DNA of 64,000 nucleotides, from NCBI GenBank assembly GCA_031216445.1, contig CM062202.1:21041501-21105500 (forward strand). The letters run 5' to 3'. This DNA comes from Lateolabrax maculatus (taxonomy: Eukaryota; Chordata; Actinopteri; Acropomatiformes; Lateolabracidae). Below, in pieces: positions 1-12,107 of the stretch (position 1 is the first letter of the stretch; each line of letters opens with the position of its first letter). Position numbers and translations under genes: made by a program. Under the pieces are notes generated by a model. The model was given only the letters and a program-made list of their open reading frames with translations. It made no database searches and had not been told where the DNA came from.

Positions 1-139
1 GGTTTGCAGACAGGCTTGACGTCGATGCGGACGGGGACGCTGTGCAAGGCCCTCTTCTGGCCGCAGTCCCAGGCCGTAACCTGGATCTCGAACTGCTGCT
101 GGCGGTCGTAGCTCAGCTTCTCTGTGTTCCGGATGTTAC
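1..139 (-). CDS. clstn2: clstn2 coding exon 5, cut by window edge: end of cadherin repeat 2
   Basis: The exon begins with GT, completing the Gly codon from the 4991-5199 exon. It then reads NIRNTEKLSYDRQQQFEIQV, TAWDCGQKRALHSV, PVRIDVKPVCKP and runs off the window at base 1. NIRNTEKLSYD and KPVCKP are characteristic of calsyntenin-2; CLSTN1 has PTCTP in the latter place. This segment closes cadherin repeat 2 and leads into the LamG/LNS-like domain, which would follow at lower coordinates outside the window. Where the mammalian protein has TAYDCGQ, this copy has Trp for Tyr, a conservative aromatic change. The acceptor is a CTTCTTCTCCTTCACAAG-type pyrimidine tract with AG at 141-140. The frame is open throughout the visible 139 bases. 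No donor is visible, so the true 3' limit is unknown. Confidence 0.95.
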
Positions 140-3100
140 CTTGTGAAGGAGAAGAAGAGTCGCTCAGTGTCAACTTCAACCCAAATAGCTTTTTAAAGCA
201 AACTCATTAAAATGCGTTGTAGATTAAATTCAGTTCCCCAATCGTGCATCATGATGAAAACATTTTGCGCTGAGCCATGTGGCACATTGACAGCCACGAA
301 TTGCAGTGTTTGAAGTTTTAAGACCTCAGAAGCTAAAAATCAGCTAATATGGTGTCAGTAAACATAAACATGGGGTTGGGGTGGAAGCGGTGGAGACGTT
401 CGATTGTCATTAGTGTGTCAAGCTATCAACAAAGCACTTACTCCGTGCTGTTTTGGGCTCTGTATATAAGTATTTAGTTTCCAACAGTGAAAAAACCTGA
501 AATTCATTTAGACAGTTAAGGTGAATATGATTCACAGTAGGAAAAGCATAGCTGTACAAAAATTTATAATGGATGAATTCCAGTTAGCTGTCTCAGTTAG
601 ACCTGGTCCAGATGAAATGGTTCAGGAAGTTAATATAAAATGTGCAATGTTTTTATCCTATAATAAATACCACAAACCCGAATCTGTTACTGAGAAATAG
701 TCTGGAGTTACTCAGTCATCAGAGATTTGGAGACTGACTTTATGGAGTCATAAAACGGCTGTGTGAGCTTTTACAGCTAAATGAGTTTTATTTTATTGTT
801 GTCGTAAGCGATGTGCAACAGATATGGCTCCATATTCATTGCTAGTCTAAACCTTCATATTTATTCTTTATGGAGTTATAGTTCAGTCGGATGACTGATA
901 AAAGTTATTCTCTTCTGTTTACTGACTTATATGACTTTAAAGTTTAGTATAACCTATAGAAAGTATGAAAGTTAAGTATACACTTTACACTGCCTTGAGG
1001 AAAGTGAGTAGCAGCAGTCTCACTCAAGTGTGAACTATATTGTACTGTACCGCTTTATGTGGCTTTATGGCATTTACGAATTGTCAGATAACACTGAATG
1101 CTTGTGTATTGCTGATTATCTGCCTATACACCGCACGCACACGTGTGTGTCTGTTTGCTTAAAGGAGTGGGTATTTAATTTCAATTTTAAAGCATCATTA
1201 TATATCATTGTCAAATTAACGATGATGCCTTAATATAATCACTGTAACAAATGAGATCATGGTTGGGATGACAGGTAGCCTCTATCTCTCACAAGTGGTT
1301 TGATTAGTGCTAATGTTTTTCAAAATCAAGACCACGTTTCCATTAATCCCGTGTTCCTTCCTGATACAATGAAGATACTGGGACTTGTCCTCCCCTCACC
1401 TCCCCGGTGTTATTTTTCTAAAGGTAACCAATACTGTTTGTCAAAAGTGAGCTCGACCTAAACTTAGAAAATAAAAGTAAATACATCTTCGAAAAAAAAT
1501 ACATCGATTTTGACCATTCTTTTTAAAAGCTGTTCGTTCCCCAATTTAATGGAATTACAATACTAAATTGCTGGAGTACCCCTTTAATGATGGCTCCATT
1601 CAGTTAAGATCAATGGAGAACTCTTTTAACATTTATAAAACGGATAGTACAATCAGAACTTCAGCAATTTCTGATTACATAATATTATTTTATTCTTTTC
1701 AGATAGACACTGGGCACCTTGAACAAATCATTTATTAAAATGCAATTAAAAACAATAAATAGAAATATGTTATGTCTGTTTTTCCTCTGAATATTCTGCT
1801 GGTTACAGCCATGATTCTTCTACCTTCATGAGTCATTGCTGCCAAAGTCAAGTTGCAAGTCTTTTTTTATTTTATTTCCACCCACTTCCTATGTTGTGCT
1901 ATATATGAAACCAATCCAGCAGATTTTCCACCAAATTCACATTGGTGTTAGAGTGTAGCCTGCCCGCCTTGTAAGAGATAGCCTTGAGTATACTGATGTA
2001 TCAAAATGAATGTGGCAATGACTTTGTAATGTTAGAATGCTGCCCACAGCACCTTAAAAGAAACAAATAACCCACTCGTCTCTACAGTACAATCAGCATC
2101 CAGACGACATTCAGTCATTGAGAGTCTCCTGCCTTGTTGGTAACCGCGACCCATTTACCAAGCCAGCGTCTTTTCTCATGCTGAGCAGAGTGCATGAAGG
2201 GAGTTCTTGTGCTCCTAATGTGCCTGTTAATATTTGATGAGGTTTCCACTTCTGACGGATGACAATGCTATACATGCAGCCAGGCCTGGGCAGGGAGGGC
2301 GCACCCTGACTGAGAACACTCGTGGCGTGTAAAGAGCATTTAAGAGACACCATTGGGCCTTACTGGCTGCGAGTTGAAACGTAGCTGGAATGAGTTATTA
2401 CAACTTATTTTACAGCCCGGATGCTTCTTGAGGTTTTTGTATTGTGCGTAGAGAGGTGCAGAAGGAGCTGAATGTTGATAATGTGGTATATTTGAATACG
2501 TGTGTGTGTGAGTCGGAGGATTAGATGTAATTCATATGAGGACGGCGTTGTTCGCCTTCCCCTCCTCCTCCTCGCCCATTCTCTGTCTCCCTCTCAGCTT
2601 GTTTAGAATTCCTTCCCTCTTCGTTCTCCCCTTTCCAACGTTCCCGTTCCCTTTCAATGCACATCATTGTCTCACTGTTTTGCCGCCTCATCCCATTTCA
2701 CTGTTTGCTGCCTCATCCGTTGTGCTGCTCTCTCTTTCTTTTTCACAAGTATGCATGCACACACACCTTCCTGCATGACGGAGGTTCCTATTCCTGCATC
2801 TTCAATTACTACATCAACTTATCCGTGTCAGCAGGCTGTGCGTGCTGTGACTGCTGGTAAGGGAGGCCAGCTAGTAAATGACTACTTTACCCTCCATCTT
2901 CCTCCCTCTATTTGCCTCTCATATGCATGTAAACACACACTCCCTATGTTGTCTCTTTACAATTATTATCCAATTTTACCGCAGAGCATTTCTTATCTAA
3001 TACTGCTTATCACTCCTGGTCTTTGTTTAAGGACAAGGCCGACATCATTCTGTATTATTCTTATTGTCAACAAAAGACCAAAACCAACACTGTGTTAGTC

Positions 3101-3175
3101 AATCTCTTAATACTTTCTGACTTCCCCACCCTGTGTGTGCATTGCCCCTGCTGAGGTCACAAATACAAAGTTTGA

Positions 3176-3206
<31 letters not shown>

Positions 3207-4990
3207 GCCTCAGTAATTTCCCAAAACAGCTGGGCACTGCAGCTTTTAGCAAACGCTACTCAAACAAGCAGAAATATAGCAGTTCTTGAGGACTATTTTC
3301 AGTTGTGGATGAATACATATTTGGTGTGCTAGTATTTACAGTACAAAGACGGCGTGTGGGTGAATCACATAACATTAACTACTGTGCATGGCAATGAAGG
3401 AACATTTCACCCAGTGTAACGGTGTGGCTCAACTATGTGTTTTTAATCGTTTATATTAGCCACATTAGCAGCTCCATGGATGCCGATGTTGGTCAGTCGG
3501 TCCACCACTTTGGTCCAGACTCTCCAGACTCCAATCCTAATGACTTTAATGATCTCCTGACTTAATTAGCTCCTTGATGTATTTTTTAATAGTTTATGGA
3601 CAACAATGGAGCTCTATGTTACAGAGGAGGAAGATATATCAGGCTTAAGCTACATAGGAAATACCTGTAAGTATGATCAATTGTTGCTTTTGGTCTTTCC
3701 ATGGGATTTTTTGACAATATGAAAAAAAAATATACAATATCACTAGCTCTATCCTTTTTGTTTAGTTTATCCCTGCTAAAGATTTCTATCTACTTCTCTC
3801 CCTGATCTGCTCATAGCACTTACTCTCTCTGTCACAGCCAACCCCCCCTCATTCTTCTTCCGCTCTCCCTCAGGTGCTCTTGAGTTCAAGGGCTCTCAAA
3901 GCCTTTTCCTCAGCGGTCAATGGCTGAGCGAGACCCCTTCAACTGGAGACAGAGAAGAGAGAGCACTCTGGCTGCAGCATCCCCACTGTATCATTCACAG
4001 TGCAGTTTGGCCCTAACCTCAGCCACTCAGCCTTTTTATTGCAATACCTCAGCAGTCGGCAATGCTCAGCAGTCAGCAGCAACAAAAACCCTTGTCCATT
4101 GCACCTACAGTGTGCCTCCTAAGAAATCCAAATAAAAGTGAGGGCAGATTTTTTTTAAAAGAGCCACTAGAGCCAGTTGTGTTTAAATGGCTTGTCCAAC
4201 AGTGGTAAGATCCAAGGCGTTTAAATCTAGAGTTGAAGTGTGCACTCAAGGACATATATTTTATCCTACTTGACTTTGTGCAAGCTGCCGAACAGGGTGT
4301 TAAAAGACAAAACTATTCAGAAATATGAATGTAATCTTGTAATGTAAGTGTAAGTAGCATCTCAGTAATGCCAAGTAAATTCATGAGGGTAATCGTGAGT
4401 GTTCATAGATATATTTTTCCTTAGCATTCATCTTGTGTGTTTGACATGTTTGTGGGTGCACAGAGTTTTGTGATCTGATGTGTGGAGACTGATGCTTCTC
4501 AGGGCAAAGCTTGACTCTGTCCTTGGAAAGAGCAAATTTTATCCTGGGGAGAGACATCTGTCAAAGTAGTTTTGCTACCAGAGTGTATGCAGGTATGTGT
4601 AGAATGAGTGTTTGTGCGTGTATCTCTTGTGGCTGTAATGTTAATGTGTGTGCATGGGTGGGATTTTTAGATCTCTAGTGCCACTGTGTTATGCTGGAAA
4701 TGTGGTTTTACATCTTCTTTAAATATGATGGAGAGCAAATCGAGAGCAACAGACTTCAAACTTTATATGGAATATGTTGAAGGAAAAATGCTGTCAATGC
4801 AGCAGGTTGAGGGAAAGTTCACCCCAAAATAAAACTTGATATGCACAGAGTATCATAGTTTACAGTGAGATTGGGCAAAATAGCGAGGCGTCTTTGAGGC
4901 AAGTACTGACATACTTCATCTTCCTTGTCAATACACAACCCTGCATTCCTGTGGATGCTATTAACATATTCTTTCCTCTCTTCTACTCAC
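140..4990 (-). other. clstn2: clstn2 intron 4 (4851 bp)
   Basis: GT donor at 4990-4989 and AG acceptor at 141-140. From 140 to about 2500 the sequence is A+T-rich and unremarkable; I see no gene, RNA or repeat I can name. 2550-2760 is a pyrimidine-rich run (CCTCCTCC, CTCTCTTTC). An (AAAC)n/poly-A stretch lies at 3178-3207. 3491-3580 is a decayed copy of an interspersed repeat listed separately. From 3580 to 4980 I see nothing except a short GTTCACCCCAAAATAAAA stretch near 4817 that resembles a common teleost repeat edge. Confidence 0.9.
3491..3580 (+). repeat. Interspersed repeat family A, short decayed copy
   Basis: GGTCAGTCGGTCCACCACTT, then TGGTCCAGAC and CCTAATGACTTTAATGATC, match the edge of an unclassified repeat that I recognise from many teleost genomes. 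The copies at 5482-5705, 32509-32825 and 42880-43130 share the same word order. Only the first part of the repeat is present here. Confidence 0.6.
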
Positions 4991-5199
4991 CATTGCGATC
5001 TATAGCGAAGGGTGTGTTGGTGGTAGTGATCTGGTAGTTACAGATCTGGCTGTACTGTGGGGAGCAGTCCTGGTCAGTGGCCTCCACCTGCAGGATGCTG
5101 TCGTAGATCTTGCCCTCTGTCACTGCGGCTCGGTACTGGGGCTCCCGGAACACCGGGGCAAACTCATTCACATCATTGACCTGAATGTGCACGACAGCC
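4991..5199 (-). CDS. clstn2: clstn2 coding exon 4: cadherin repeat 1/2 boundary and most of repeat 2
   Basis: This 209-base exon completes the split Lys codon and then encodes 69 codons starting AVVHIQVNDVNEFAPVF. VNDVNEFAP is the calcium-binding linker that closes cadherin repeat 1 (the DxNDNxP motif of the superfamily). It continues YRAAVTEGKIYDSILQVEA, DCSPQYSQICNYQI and TPFAIDRN, and ends with the first base of a Gly codon. VTEGKIYDSILQVEA and AIDRNGN distinguish CLSTN2 from CLSTN1 (IEGKQYDSILRVEA) and CLSTN3 (VTEGKLYDRILRVEA) as I remember those proteins. The acceptor is CTGTCTGCAG (AG at 5201-5200) behind a strong pyrimidine tract; the donor is G|GTGAGTAG at 4990. A longer open frame extends through the acceptor into the intron, but the Met it starts from is not the real start. 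The exon runs from phase 2 to phase 1. Together with the 196-base exon it forms a 405-base, frame-neutral pair. Confidence 0.97.
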
Positions 5200-5481
5200 C
5201 TGCAGACAGTAGGGGGCAACAGAGGGGAGGAAAGCGGAGATTAGTGGAGGATAGTCTGTCATCAGCACAGAGTGGAACTGCTTTTAAGACAGGACCCTTT
5301 TTTCCTTGGTGCACAAGGGAAATACGGAAGAAATTTGTTGAATTAGACTTCACATAGCAATATTTCAAACAAATCATAATAAACTGTGGCACCATAGTAG
5401 AAACCCCCATTTCAACTGTTACGTGTTGCAGGATAAAGTTGACAGTTTTCAGCCACGCTAGGAAAGGCAATGCCGGTCTGT

Positions 5482-5705
5482 CAGTAGGTCTGTCCACCAC
5501 TTTGATCCTGACTGCAATATTTCAGCACAGCCTCAGCTGTACTTTGTATCTAATTAGGCTAATTAGGAAATGTTAGCACACAAACGCTAACATGCTAAAC
5601 TTAGGTACATGTTTGCCTGCTGATTTGCATTTAGTTCAACACATCACTATGCCTTATTACAGCTCACAGAGCTTCCAGCATGGCTGTAGACTCTTGGTCT
5701 CATTC
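5482..5705 (+). repeat. Interspersed repeat family A, internally deleted copy
   Basis: It begins GTCTGTCCACCACTTTGATC, loses the middle of the family, and resumes with AACGCTAACATGCTAAAC and the end motif CATGGCTGTAGACTCTTGGT. Both the start and end words are recognisable, so this is one element with an internal deletion. Confidence 0.65.
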
Positions 5706-5769
5706 ATAATTCTACACCAAACATAGAGCAATAGTTCTAATGCTCGATTCTTGTTAGTAGAGACTCTAT

Positions 5770-5895
5770 TTAAAGGCGCACTCCACCAATCATACACATG
5801 ATGTTTCCTTGTCACGAGGACTACTACTTAGCATGTGAAAACAGTTGTTTCTCGATGATGTCATCAGGGTTATCTCAGTTTGGGCATGAGATGTT
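5770..5895 (+). repeat. Interspersed repeat family B, copy 1
   Basis: AAAGGCGCACTCCACCAATC at one end and GATGATGTCATCAGGGTTAT plus CTCAGTTTGGGC at the other match an unclassified teleost repeat. A second copy lies in reverse orientation at 22074-22195, sharing the GAGATAACCCTG-TG-CATCATCG core. Confidence 0.55.
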
Positions 5896-7227
5896 AAATA
5901 ATATTATAATATTAAAATTCCCACAAACAGGGGCCTAAAGTAAGGACATCTTGGCCTCTGATAATTCGTTTTTTTAATTCGTCTCTCGTGAGTCCCTAAA
6001 CTTCATGGCAGTGCAATATTAAAACACTGACGCACGACTTTGAAGACATTTCAATCACATTTCAATCAAATTATTAATGCATTAACCCCAAATCACTACT
6101 CATGCTGCCACTTTCAACTGAAAAGAAGTAAAAAAGAATTTAATTAAGGTTCGTTAAAGTAGATAAAGAAAAAGTAAAAAAGTAATTTTACAAATAGGAG
6201 GAGGTTATATGTGTATTTATGATTCTGTGTTGTATTGTAATCAGTGCAACCTTAAATGGTTTACAAAGCTAAATATGTCTTTAGTGTCCGCACATACAGG
6301 AGTACAAGTGTAATGTCTCTGTTCATGATACTAAACTGGGTGCCTTGTCTAAATGTGCAATTGCGGGAAGGAGTAAGTTATCTGCGATTATGTCAGCCTC
6401 CCAGATGATTGTTATGTTTGGATGGTTGAGGGAAGAGTTCACTGCTGGTGATTAATTAGTTTGGTAACCAATAGTCACACTGTGACTGTGTTATACACTG
6501 TCTGACCTGACCCCATGGATTGCTTTGATTGTGTTGCTATAGCAAAATAATCCCCTGAATCTCTTCATCTACCATAGGCATGCAAAATATGGACAGCTCT
6601 CCAAGTGCACTAAACTGCACTTATTAATCATTCTATAATAAGAAAAAAAAATCCACAATAAATGATCTATCAGCAGTAATTCATGTTAAGTAACACATGA
6701 TGAAAAAATTTTGCCATTCATCACTTTAAAACGTCTTCATCAATACTCTCTGGTGGCCAGAAGGCAACAGATTGCATAATCAATCCTTCGATTCATTGAC
6801 TGACAACCAGTGATGGATGACGATGGGACAGAATAATACAGTTTTAAGCTTGCAAATACCAAGTACTGCTTTAAGAGACAAAGGGGTGGAGATGAGTATG
6901 TGGTTTATGGGATTAGTGGTGGGTATGGTAATGACGGTGAAATTATCCCTTTAAAAGAAGCTGTTAATATTTCTAAGACATGTGGTCCGCTGGAGACTGA
7001 GGCTGGACAACAAAGAGAGAGACATTGGGGAGTTTGAGCCCAGGCAGAGCGGATTTCCTCACTGCCCTATCTCTTGCTGTCACAAGTACACAAACATAGG
7101 AGACCATTTTGTTTTTGATGTTCTCCCCACAAACACATGCACAGTTAAAAAGTTTAAAAGAAAATAAAAAACACATAAACAACCGGAGTAAAAATGCAAA
7201 AGGGACAAAGACATGGGTGACAGGCAG

Positions 7228-7560
7228 CAGTGGTAGTAACTAAGTACATTTACTAAAGTAATGTCAAGTACAATTTATACTTAATTTGCATATTTCCATT
7301 AAATGGTACTTTAAACTGATAGAGTGATTGATTGTACTGTTTTAATCCACTACATTTATCTGACAGCTAAAGTTACCATTTACTTTGCAGATTAAGAGTT
7401 TACATACAAAACTGATGAAGATTCAGCCGGATCATTTTCTTTTTTTTTTTTTATTATCTGCATAATTCAATGATATTAGTTAGATTTTTTTTATAACTGA
7501 ACAAGTTATAATTTATGGCATCTTTATAGAGCCCTGAAGCTGACAAAATGTAGTAAAAGG
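7228..7560 (+). repeat. Teleost interspersed repeat (TACTAAGTACATTTACT family)
   Basis: GTAGTAACTAAGTACATTTA, CTAAAGTAATGTCAAGTACA, TCCACTACATTTATCTGACA and CAGATTAAGAGTTTACATAC appear in the order known for a very abundant percomorph repeat whose class I cannot state. The right end is not defined by any motif I can see. Confidence 0.6.
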
Positions 7561-7901
7561 TTACCAGACAAGTTGAAAATGAGTTGAATGCTTCAATAAA
7601 TACAATTGTTGTACAATCGTAATTGAAAGGTTTATTTTCCTTTAACCTCCAATCAGTTGGTAAAATGCCTTTTTAATCTTTTTCATTACCACCAAGCAGT
7701 TGGTCAAATAAATTAAAATTTTAATTTATTATCGTTTCACATTTGTCCAACTCATTTTATTTTTGAAGTTCACTTTTTTGGTCTTGGCACACATTTAATT
7801 CATTTATCTATTCCCTGGTTTTCCTTATGAAACATTTGCCGTTTCCCCCACCTCACCTCCTCACACTTATAAGTTAATGAGCGCTGATCGGAGCTGGATT
7901 C

Positions 7902-7922
7902 ATGTGTGTGTGTGTGTGTGTG
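7902..7922 (+). repeat. (TG)n microsatellite
   Basis: About ten uninterrupted TG units. Confidence 0.9.
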
Positions 7923-8954
7923 GGTAGCATATTTAACTGAATGCAGGTGGCTAATTACACCAAGCTCCCTACCTAGCTGAAGCTGATTTTCATCTTCAAA
8001 CTGCAGTGGCCGGAGTGCGCAGTGTTAGTCACCTGTAAACTGAGGCCTACTGCATACTGCTGTGGTGTCAATGTTGAACTGTGACAATAGCTGAAGCACA
8101 TTTAACCAGCAAGCTAGCCCATTTATATCGCCTACTGTTACATGGCTGCAATTCTGAATGCAGGACTTTTACCTGTAAAAGAGTATGTTTACATTCTAGG
8201 ATTGAAGTTAAAGGAAAAACCTCCATAGGAAGGCAATTATTTATAAAGACTAATCTGCTTTAAATCCGGACTGTGTGTGTGGTTTCGTCAGATTTGATTT
8301 ACAGTGGCCTGGCGACATAAATAATCCCACATCTGTCGTCGCACTTTGATTCAAATTCCTCATGTGAAATAACCAAAACTGTCCCAACTTTGGCGGAAAA
8401 CTGGATGTTCACATGGGACCATAATTCCTAGTATGAAGCTGCTTGAGAAAATAGGTCTTTGGGGCCTTTAAAGGGTCTGGATACTTCTTTCACCACTGCA
8501 CACGGTTACAGAATACACAACTGAACGTGCTAAGTACAGGGATTAATCACGGGGCTTTAGGATTGGTGGGACGTTAACGCGATGCTAACAGCAGTGAAGA
8601 TGGTGATAGGAAGCCCTGACATATGATGGCAGCACCGGTGAGCGCAGTAAATCCCTCAGCCAGCCTTGTTTTGTCATATTAATGACGATCCCTCATAAAC
8701 ATTACCCCCATGCTTCGCCACACTCCCCAGTGGTGAGGGAGCAACCATATGTTCCATTCCTCTGGGACTTGTATGAAAGGACTGCTGTGTGTGTGTGTGT
8801 GATTAAAATTCATACACACAAATACATGCTATATAACTAAATGCAATAATTGTGTATATGTCTCATTGTGGGTGTGCATGTGCGTGTGTGTGTTTCTCTG
8901 CTGATGGCTCACATCTGGCTGAAACAGACGCCTGGCTCTCTAGGGCAAGGATGT

Positions 8955-8981
8955 TTGTGTGTCTGTGTGTGTGTGTGTGTG
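8955..8981 (+). repeat. (TG)n microsatellite, one interruption
   Basis: TG units broken once by TC. A shorter array lies at 8786-8801. Confidence 0.85.
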
Positions 8982-10179
8982 GGTTTCCATGTCGCTGGAA
9001 CATTGCCAAGCTGCGCCCATGGACACCATTCCTCCATGTGACAGGCCTCAGGTCATAAGCGTGGGGTCCACAGTGAGCCAGAGTGACACAGGAAGACAGC
9101 GAGGGGTTAAGTGACCCCCATGGGTGCAAGGATGATCACAACACCACTGAACAAAATGGATAAAAGCCGGAGCCACAGGGATGGATACTTGGAAAAAAAG
9201 TCAAAGGTTAAACAAACTACATCACCCCAGTGAATGAGGAAATCAAATCTACAGTGCGACCCCGTTTTCACGCTTCACTGAAACACGGACTATGTGAACA
9301 CACTCTGGTCGAATAGTGGCGTGAAAGAGTAGCAACTCTTTAACAGGATTAAACTCAACTAAAAAGGCAGTTCTGTGCAGCTTTTAGTCACTTGTGGCTT
9401 TTTTGGAATGTATTTAGAATACACAGTACATGACAGTGAGGAGCTTTAACATGGAGCAGGCATCAAGCGGTGTGACACTTAAGTTAAAAACGGTTATTAT
9501 GTAAAACGATCCAACAGATTCTGAAAGAGATGTGAATCACCGTAGTTTCTGACATGTTGTCAGCCCACGTTCATATGAGACAGCTGTCACAGGGTAAACA
9601 CTGGTTGTCACTGCCAGAAGAGTGTGCAGTTTATAGTTCCATACACTTTAGGTAACGATTTGGTTAGTCAGTTAGACAGTTGTGGTCATGGTTTGTAATC
9701 AATCCTCCTGCTTATGCTGACCATTACAAGATACCTCCCTAACCTGCTTTCGAATTAAGTGATGGTGGACAAAATCCACAGTCCTTCTTCTGTGTAGAAA
9801 AGTACATTCCAATGTTTATCTGAAGCTGTAATCAAATCAAGTGGGTATCTTCCAAAGTTAGTCTTGTTAGCACCAAATTCCCTCTTTTTGTTACTTTTCC
9901 TCCACTGCTGCTCAGCAAGGAAACAGTCTGCGAGAACACAGAGAGGGGGATTTCATTCTAAACAGGCTGACTGAAGATATCCACTTGATTTATCTAAATA
10001 AAATCGTGAAGCCTCATATTAACTTCTGCTGAACTTTGGAATATATTTTTACGATTTTGTAATCGATCCTTTAATGCCTGAATCCACATTCGGTTGCGGC
10101 TCCGCACATACTCATAGAATTGGAGTTACATCTTTGTAACTACTATCTTATATACAGATACATACATGCAGGGGCCCCG

Positions 10180-10400
10180 ACCCGGAGCCGACAGTGTTGG
10201 TGTGGTTTTAGCAGAGGAGACCCACAGAAAGGACATTAAGCAGTAAAACTTACCGACAAGTGAACCCGACATTAAGCCTCGGTTAGCGGCGTCTCGACAG
10301 CCGGTAAGTTATCTGCTCCCCGTTAGCGAGCAAGCTCTCATGCCAAAAACAGGCCCGGTTACACTAGCAGCGATGCCACGTGCGGCAGGCTCTGAACTGG
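10180..10400. promoter_or_regulatory. CpG-dense block in an A+T-rich intron
   Basis: About 17 CpG dinucleotides fall in roughly 220 bases, against near-absence in the neighbouring kilobases. It contains a strong plus-strand splice-donor match (CCG|GTAAGT, GT at 10304-10305) and a mirror-image minus-strand donor (CG|GTAAGT, GT at 10253-10252). It could be a small CpG island with an alternative first exon, or the promoter part of a DNA transposon. No open frame supports a protein. Confidence 0.3.
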
Positions 10401-10929
10401 TGACTTATCATTTTAAAAAAAATGAACGTCCGATAACTAAAATATTTTACATTGTTTAAAGCGTACGGTTAAAACAACCAGGACCTAAAAGTATCGTAAA
10501 ATGTGTCTTAAAACTGGATATAAATGTAAAATTGTGACAAGTTTCTGACAGACAAACACAACACTGACGCATTCGCCTTCTCCAACACTAGAGACCTGTT
10601 ACTGCAGATTCTGGATCAGTCTGTCCACAAAGTATCTACAGACTACAAACCACACACAGACTGCAACACTGCTGGTGAATCTCATCCTTTGTGTCACTCA
10701 CTGAAGCACCGACAGCACAACAGCTGATCACACACAGAACTTCACCTGTCCACAGTGACACCCTCCCATGCCAAAAGGAACAATCATTTATCATGTACTG
10801 TGTTATTCTGGGTAGTCAGCGTCTTATTTTATGTCATGGCACTAGCTTGATGAGCAGGGACAGCTAAATGTACCCATTTACTTAAAAAATGATGTATTTT
10901 TTATTTATTTTATTGTACATGATGCTGCT

Positions 10930-11075
10930 GAAATAAAAATCAGAAAGTGTAACTGACAGGTGATGATATACAGTCTCTAGAAGTTCATGATTCAGCTTTT
11001 TCACATGGTGTAGTGTTAGTAAACTAAACAAAATTGCAATCACAATAAATTGTAATATCGAATCGCAATACTTGT
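10930..11075 (+). repeat. Possible DNA-transposon relic (CAATCACAATAAATTGTAAT words)
   Basis: AAAATTGCAATCACAATAAA followed by TTGTAATATCGAATCGCAAT resembles word patterns common near the ends of degraded teleost DNA transposons. The neighbouring CpG-dense block at 10180-10400 could belong to the same element. The assignment rests on recognition only; no terminal repeats were found. Confidence 0.35.
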
Positions 11076-11524
11076 TTAACAGGAGGAATGATTACAGAAA
11101 ACAAAAGCTGCTTTAATGCCCACATGGCCGTGTGAATGTTATTTTCTGAAAGACCTTCATCGCTCTGCAGGCTTTGTGGTTCTATAAAACTGTCACGCTA
11201 GTTCCTCCTTTGCTTCCCACAGACAAGAGTTATTGCCGAAGTTTGGTTACTTGAACGTGAAAATGTTACGTTTTGGGGGCAAATGACTATAATGCAAGAA
11301 TTTCAATTGATTCTAACAATGTGCCAATCAACAGACTTGATAAATGGTTGGGTGTCTAAAATAAAATAATTATATGAATTTATAATTTCTTGGTTCATCA
11401 TAGAAACATCACTAAACTGTAGTTTTGAACTTAAGATGATGCTGAAATGCTGATAAATACTTTTTTACAAGTTGCTTAGATCACAAATTTCTTTTTACCG
11501 GGGAACTTAAAACATCTATTAGAA

Positions 11525-11690
11525 AATTACATTTATTTCAGAATGCTGTAGCCAGGATTTTAAATACAAAAGAGATTACAAGAGATTGCCCGGCTGCTCG
11601 CGAGATGGCACTGGCTGCCTGTTTTTTTTAGAATTGATTTTAAAGTAGGCTACTTTTAGTGCACTTGTTTTTTAAGGATTACATAACCTA
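11525..11690 (+). pseudogene. Fossil LINE fragment (end of reverse-transcriptase ORF, L2/Rex1-like)
   Basis: Two short stretches read like the segment after the reverse-transcriptase core in L2/Rex1-type non-LTR retrotransposons. From 11539 the frame reads QNAVARIL, and from 11609 a different frame reads HWLPVFFRIDFKV. The family pattern is QNAAARLL, about 20 residues, then HWLPV-RI-FKV. The frame change between the stretches and the missing flanks show a dead, truncated insertion. No poly-A tail or target-site duplication is visible. Confidence 0.65.
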
Positions 11691-12081
11691 TCCTAACCCA
11701 TAAACTTACCATGGCACTGCAACAAAAAAAGTGTAAATGCAGTCCGATCCATTAATGTCATAAACACTCTTTACAGAAATTGTCTTTTATCTAATAAAAA
11801 CAACTGAGAGGATGTTTGCTGTCACTTATCGAGGATGTAAATAGTGCATAGTGCATAGCAAGCAGTGGAGACGTATCTCAGTGCCAGGTGTGATTTCAAT
11901 CCAGCTAAATCATATGCAGACACACTCAGATGCCAGCTGCATCTTAAAGCCAGGTGATGCATCTTAATGCCAGGTTAGTATTGTTCGCAGTTTATAACAT
12001 ATTCATCCACACTCATTATTTATCAACACTCAACTTAATACAGCCACTCAAACAGAGTCATCACTGAAAGCCTCCCGTGCG

Positions 12082-12107
12082 CACACACACACACACACAT
12101 ACACACA
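12082..12107 (+). repeat. (CA)n microsatellite
   Basis: Nine CA units, a T, then ACACACA. Confidence 0.9.

Noticed and set aside
2667..3098. 143-codon plus-strand frame in intron 4
   Set aside because: Pyrimidine-rich low-complexity sequence; no domain, no signal of selection and no splice context.
5168..5500. 110-codon minus-strand open frame overlapping the start of exon 4
   Set aside because: It uses another frame than the calsyntenin exon and runs through the splice acceptor into intron.
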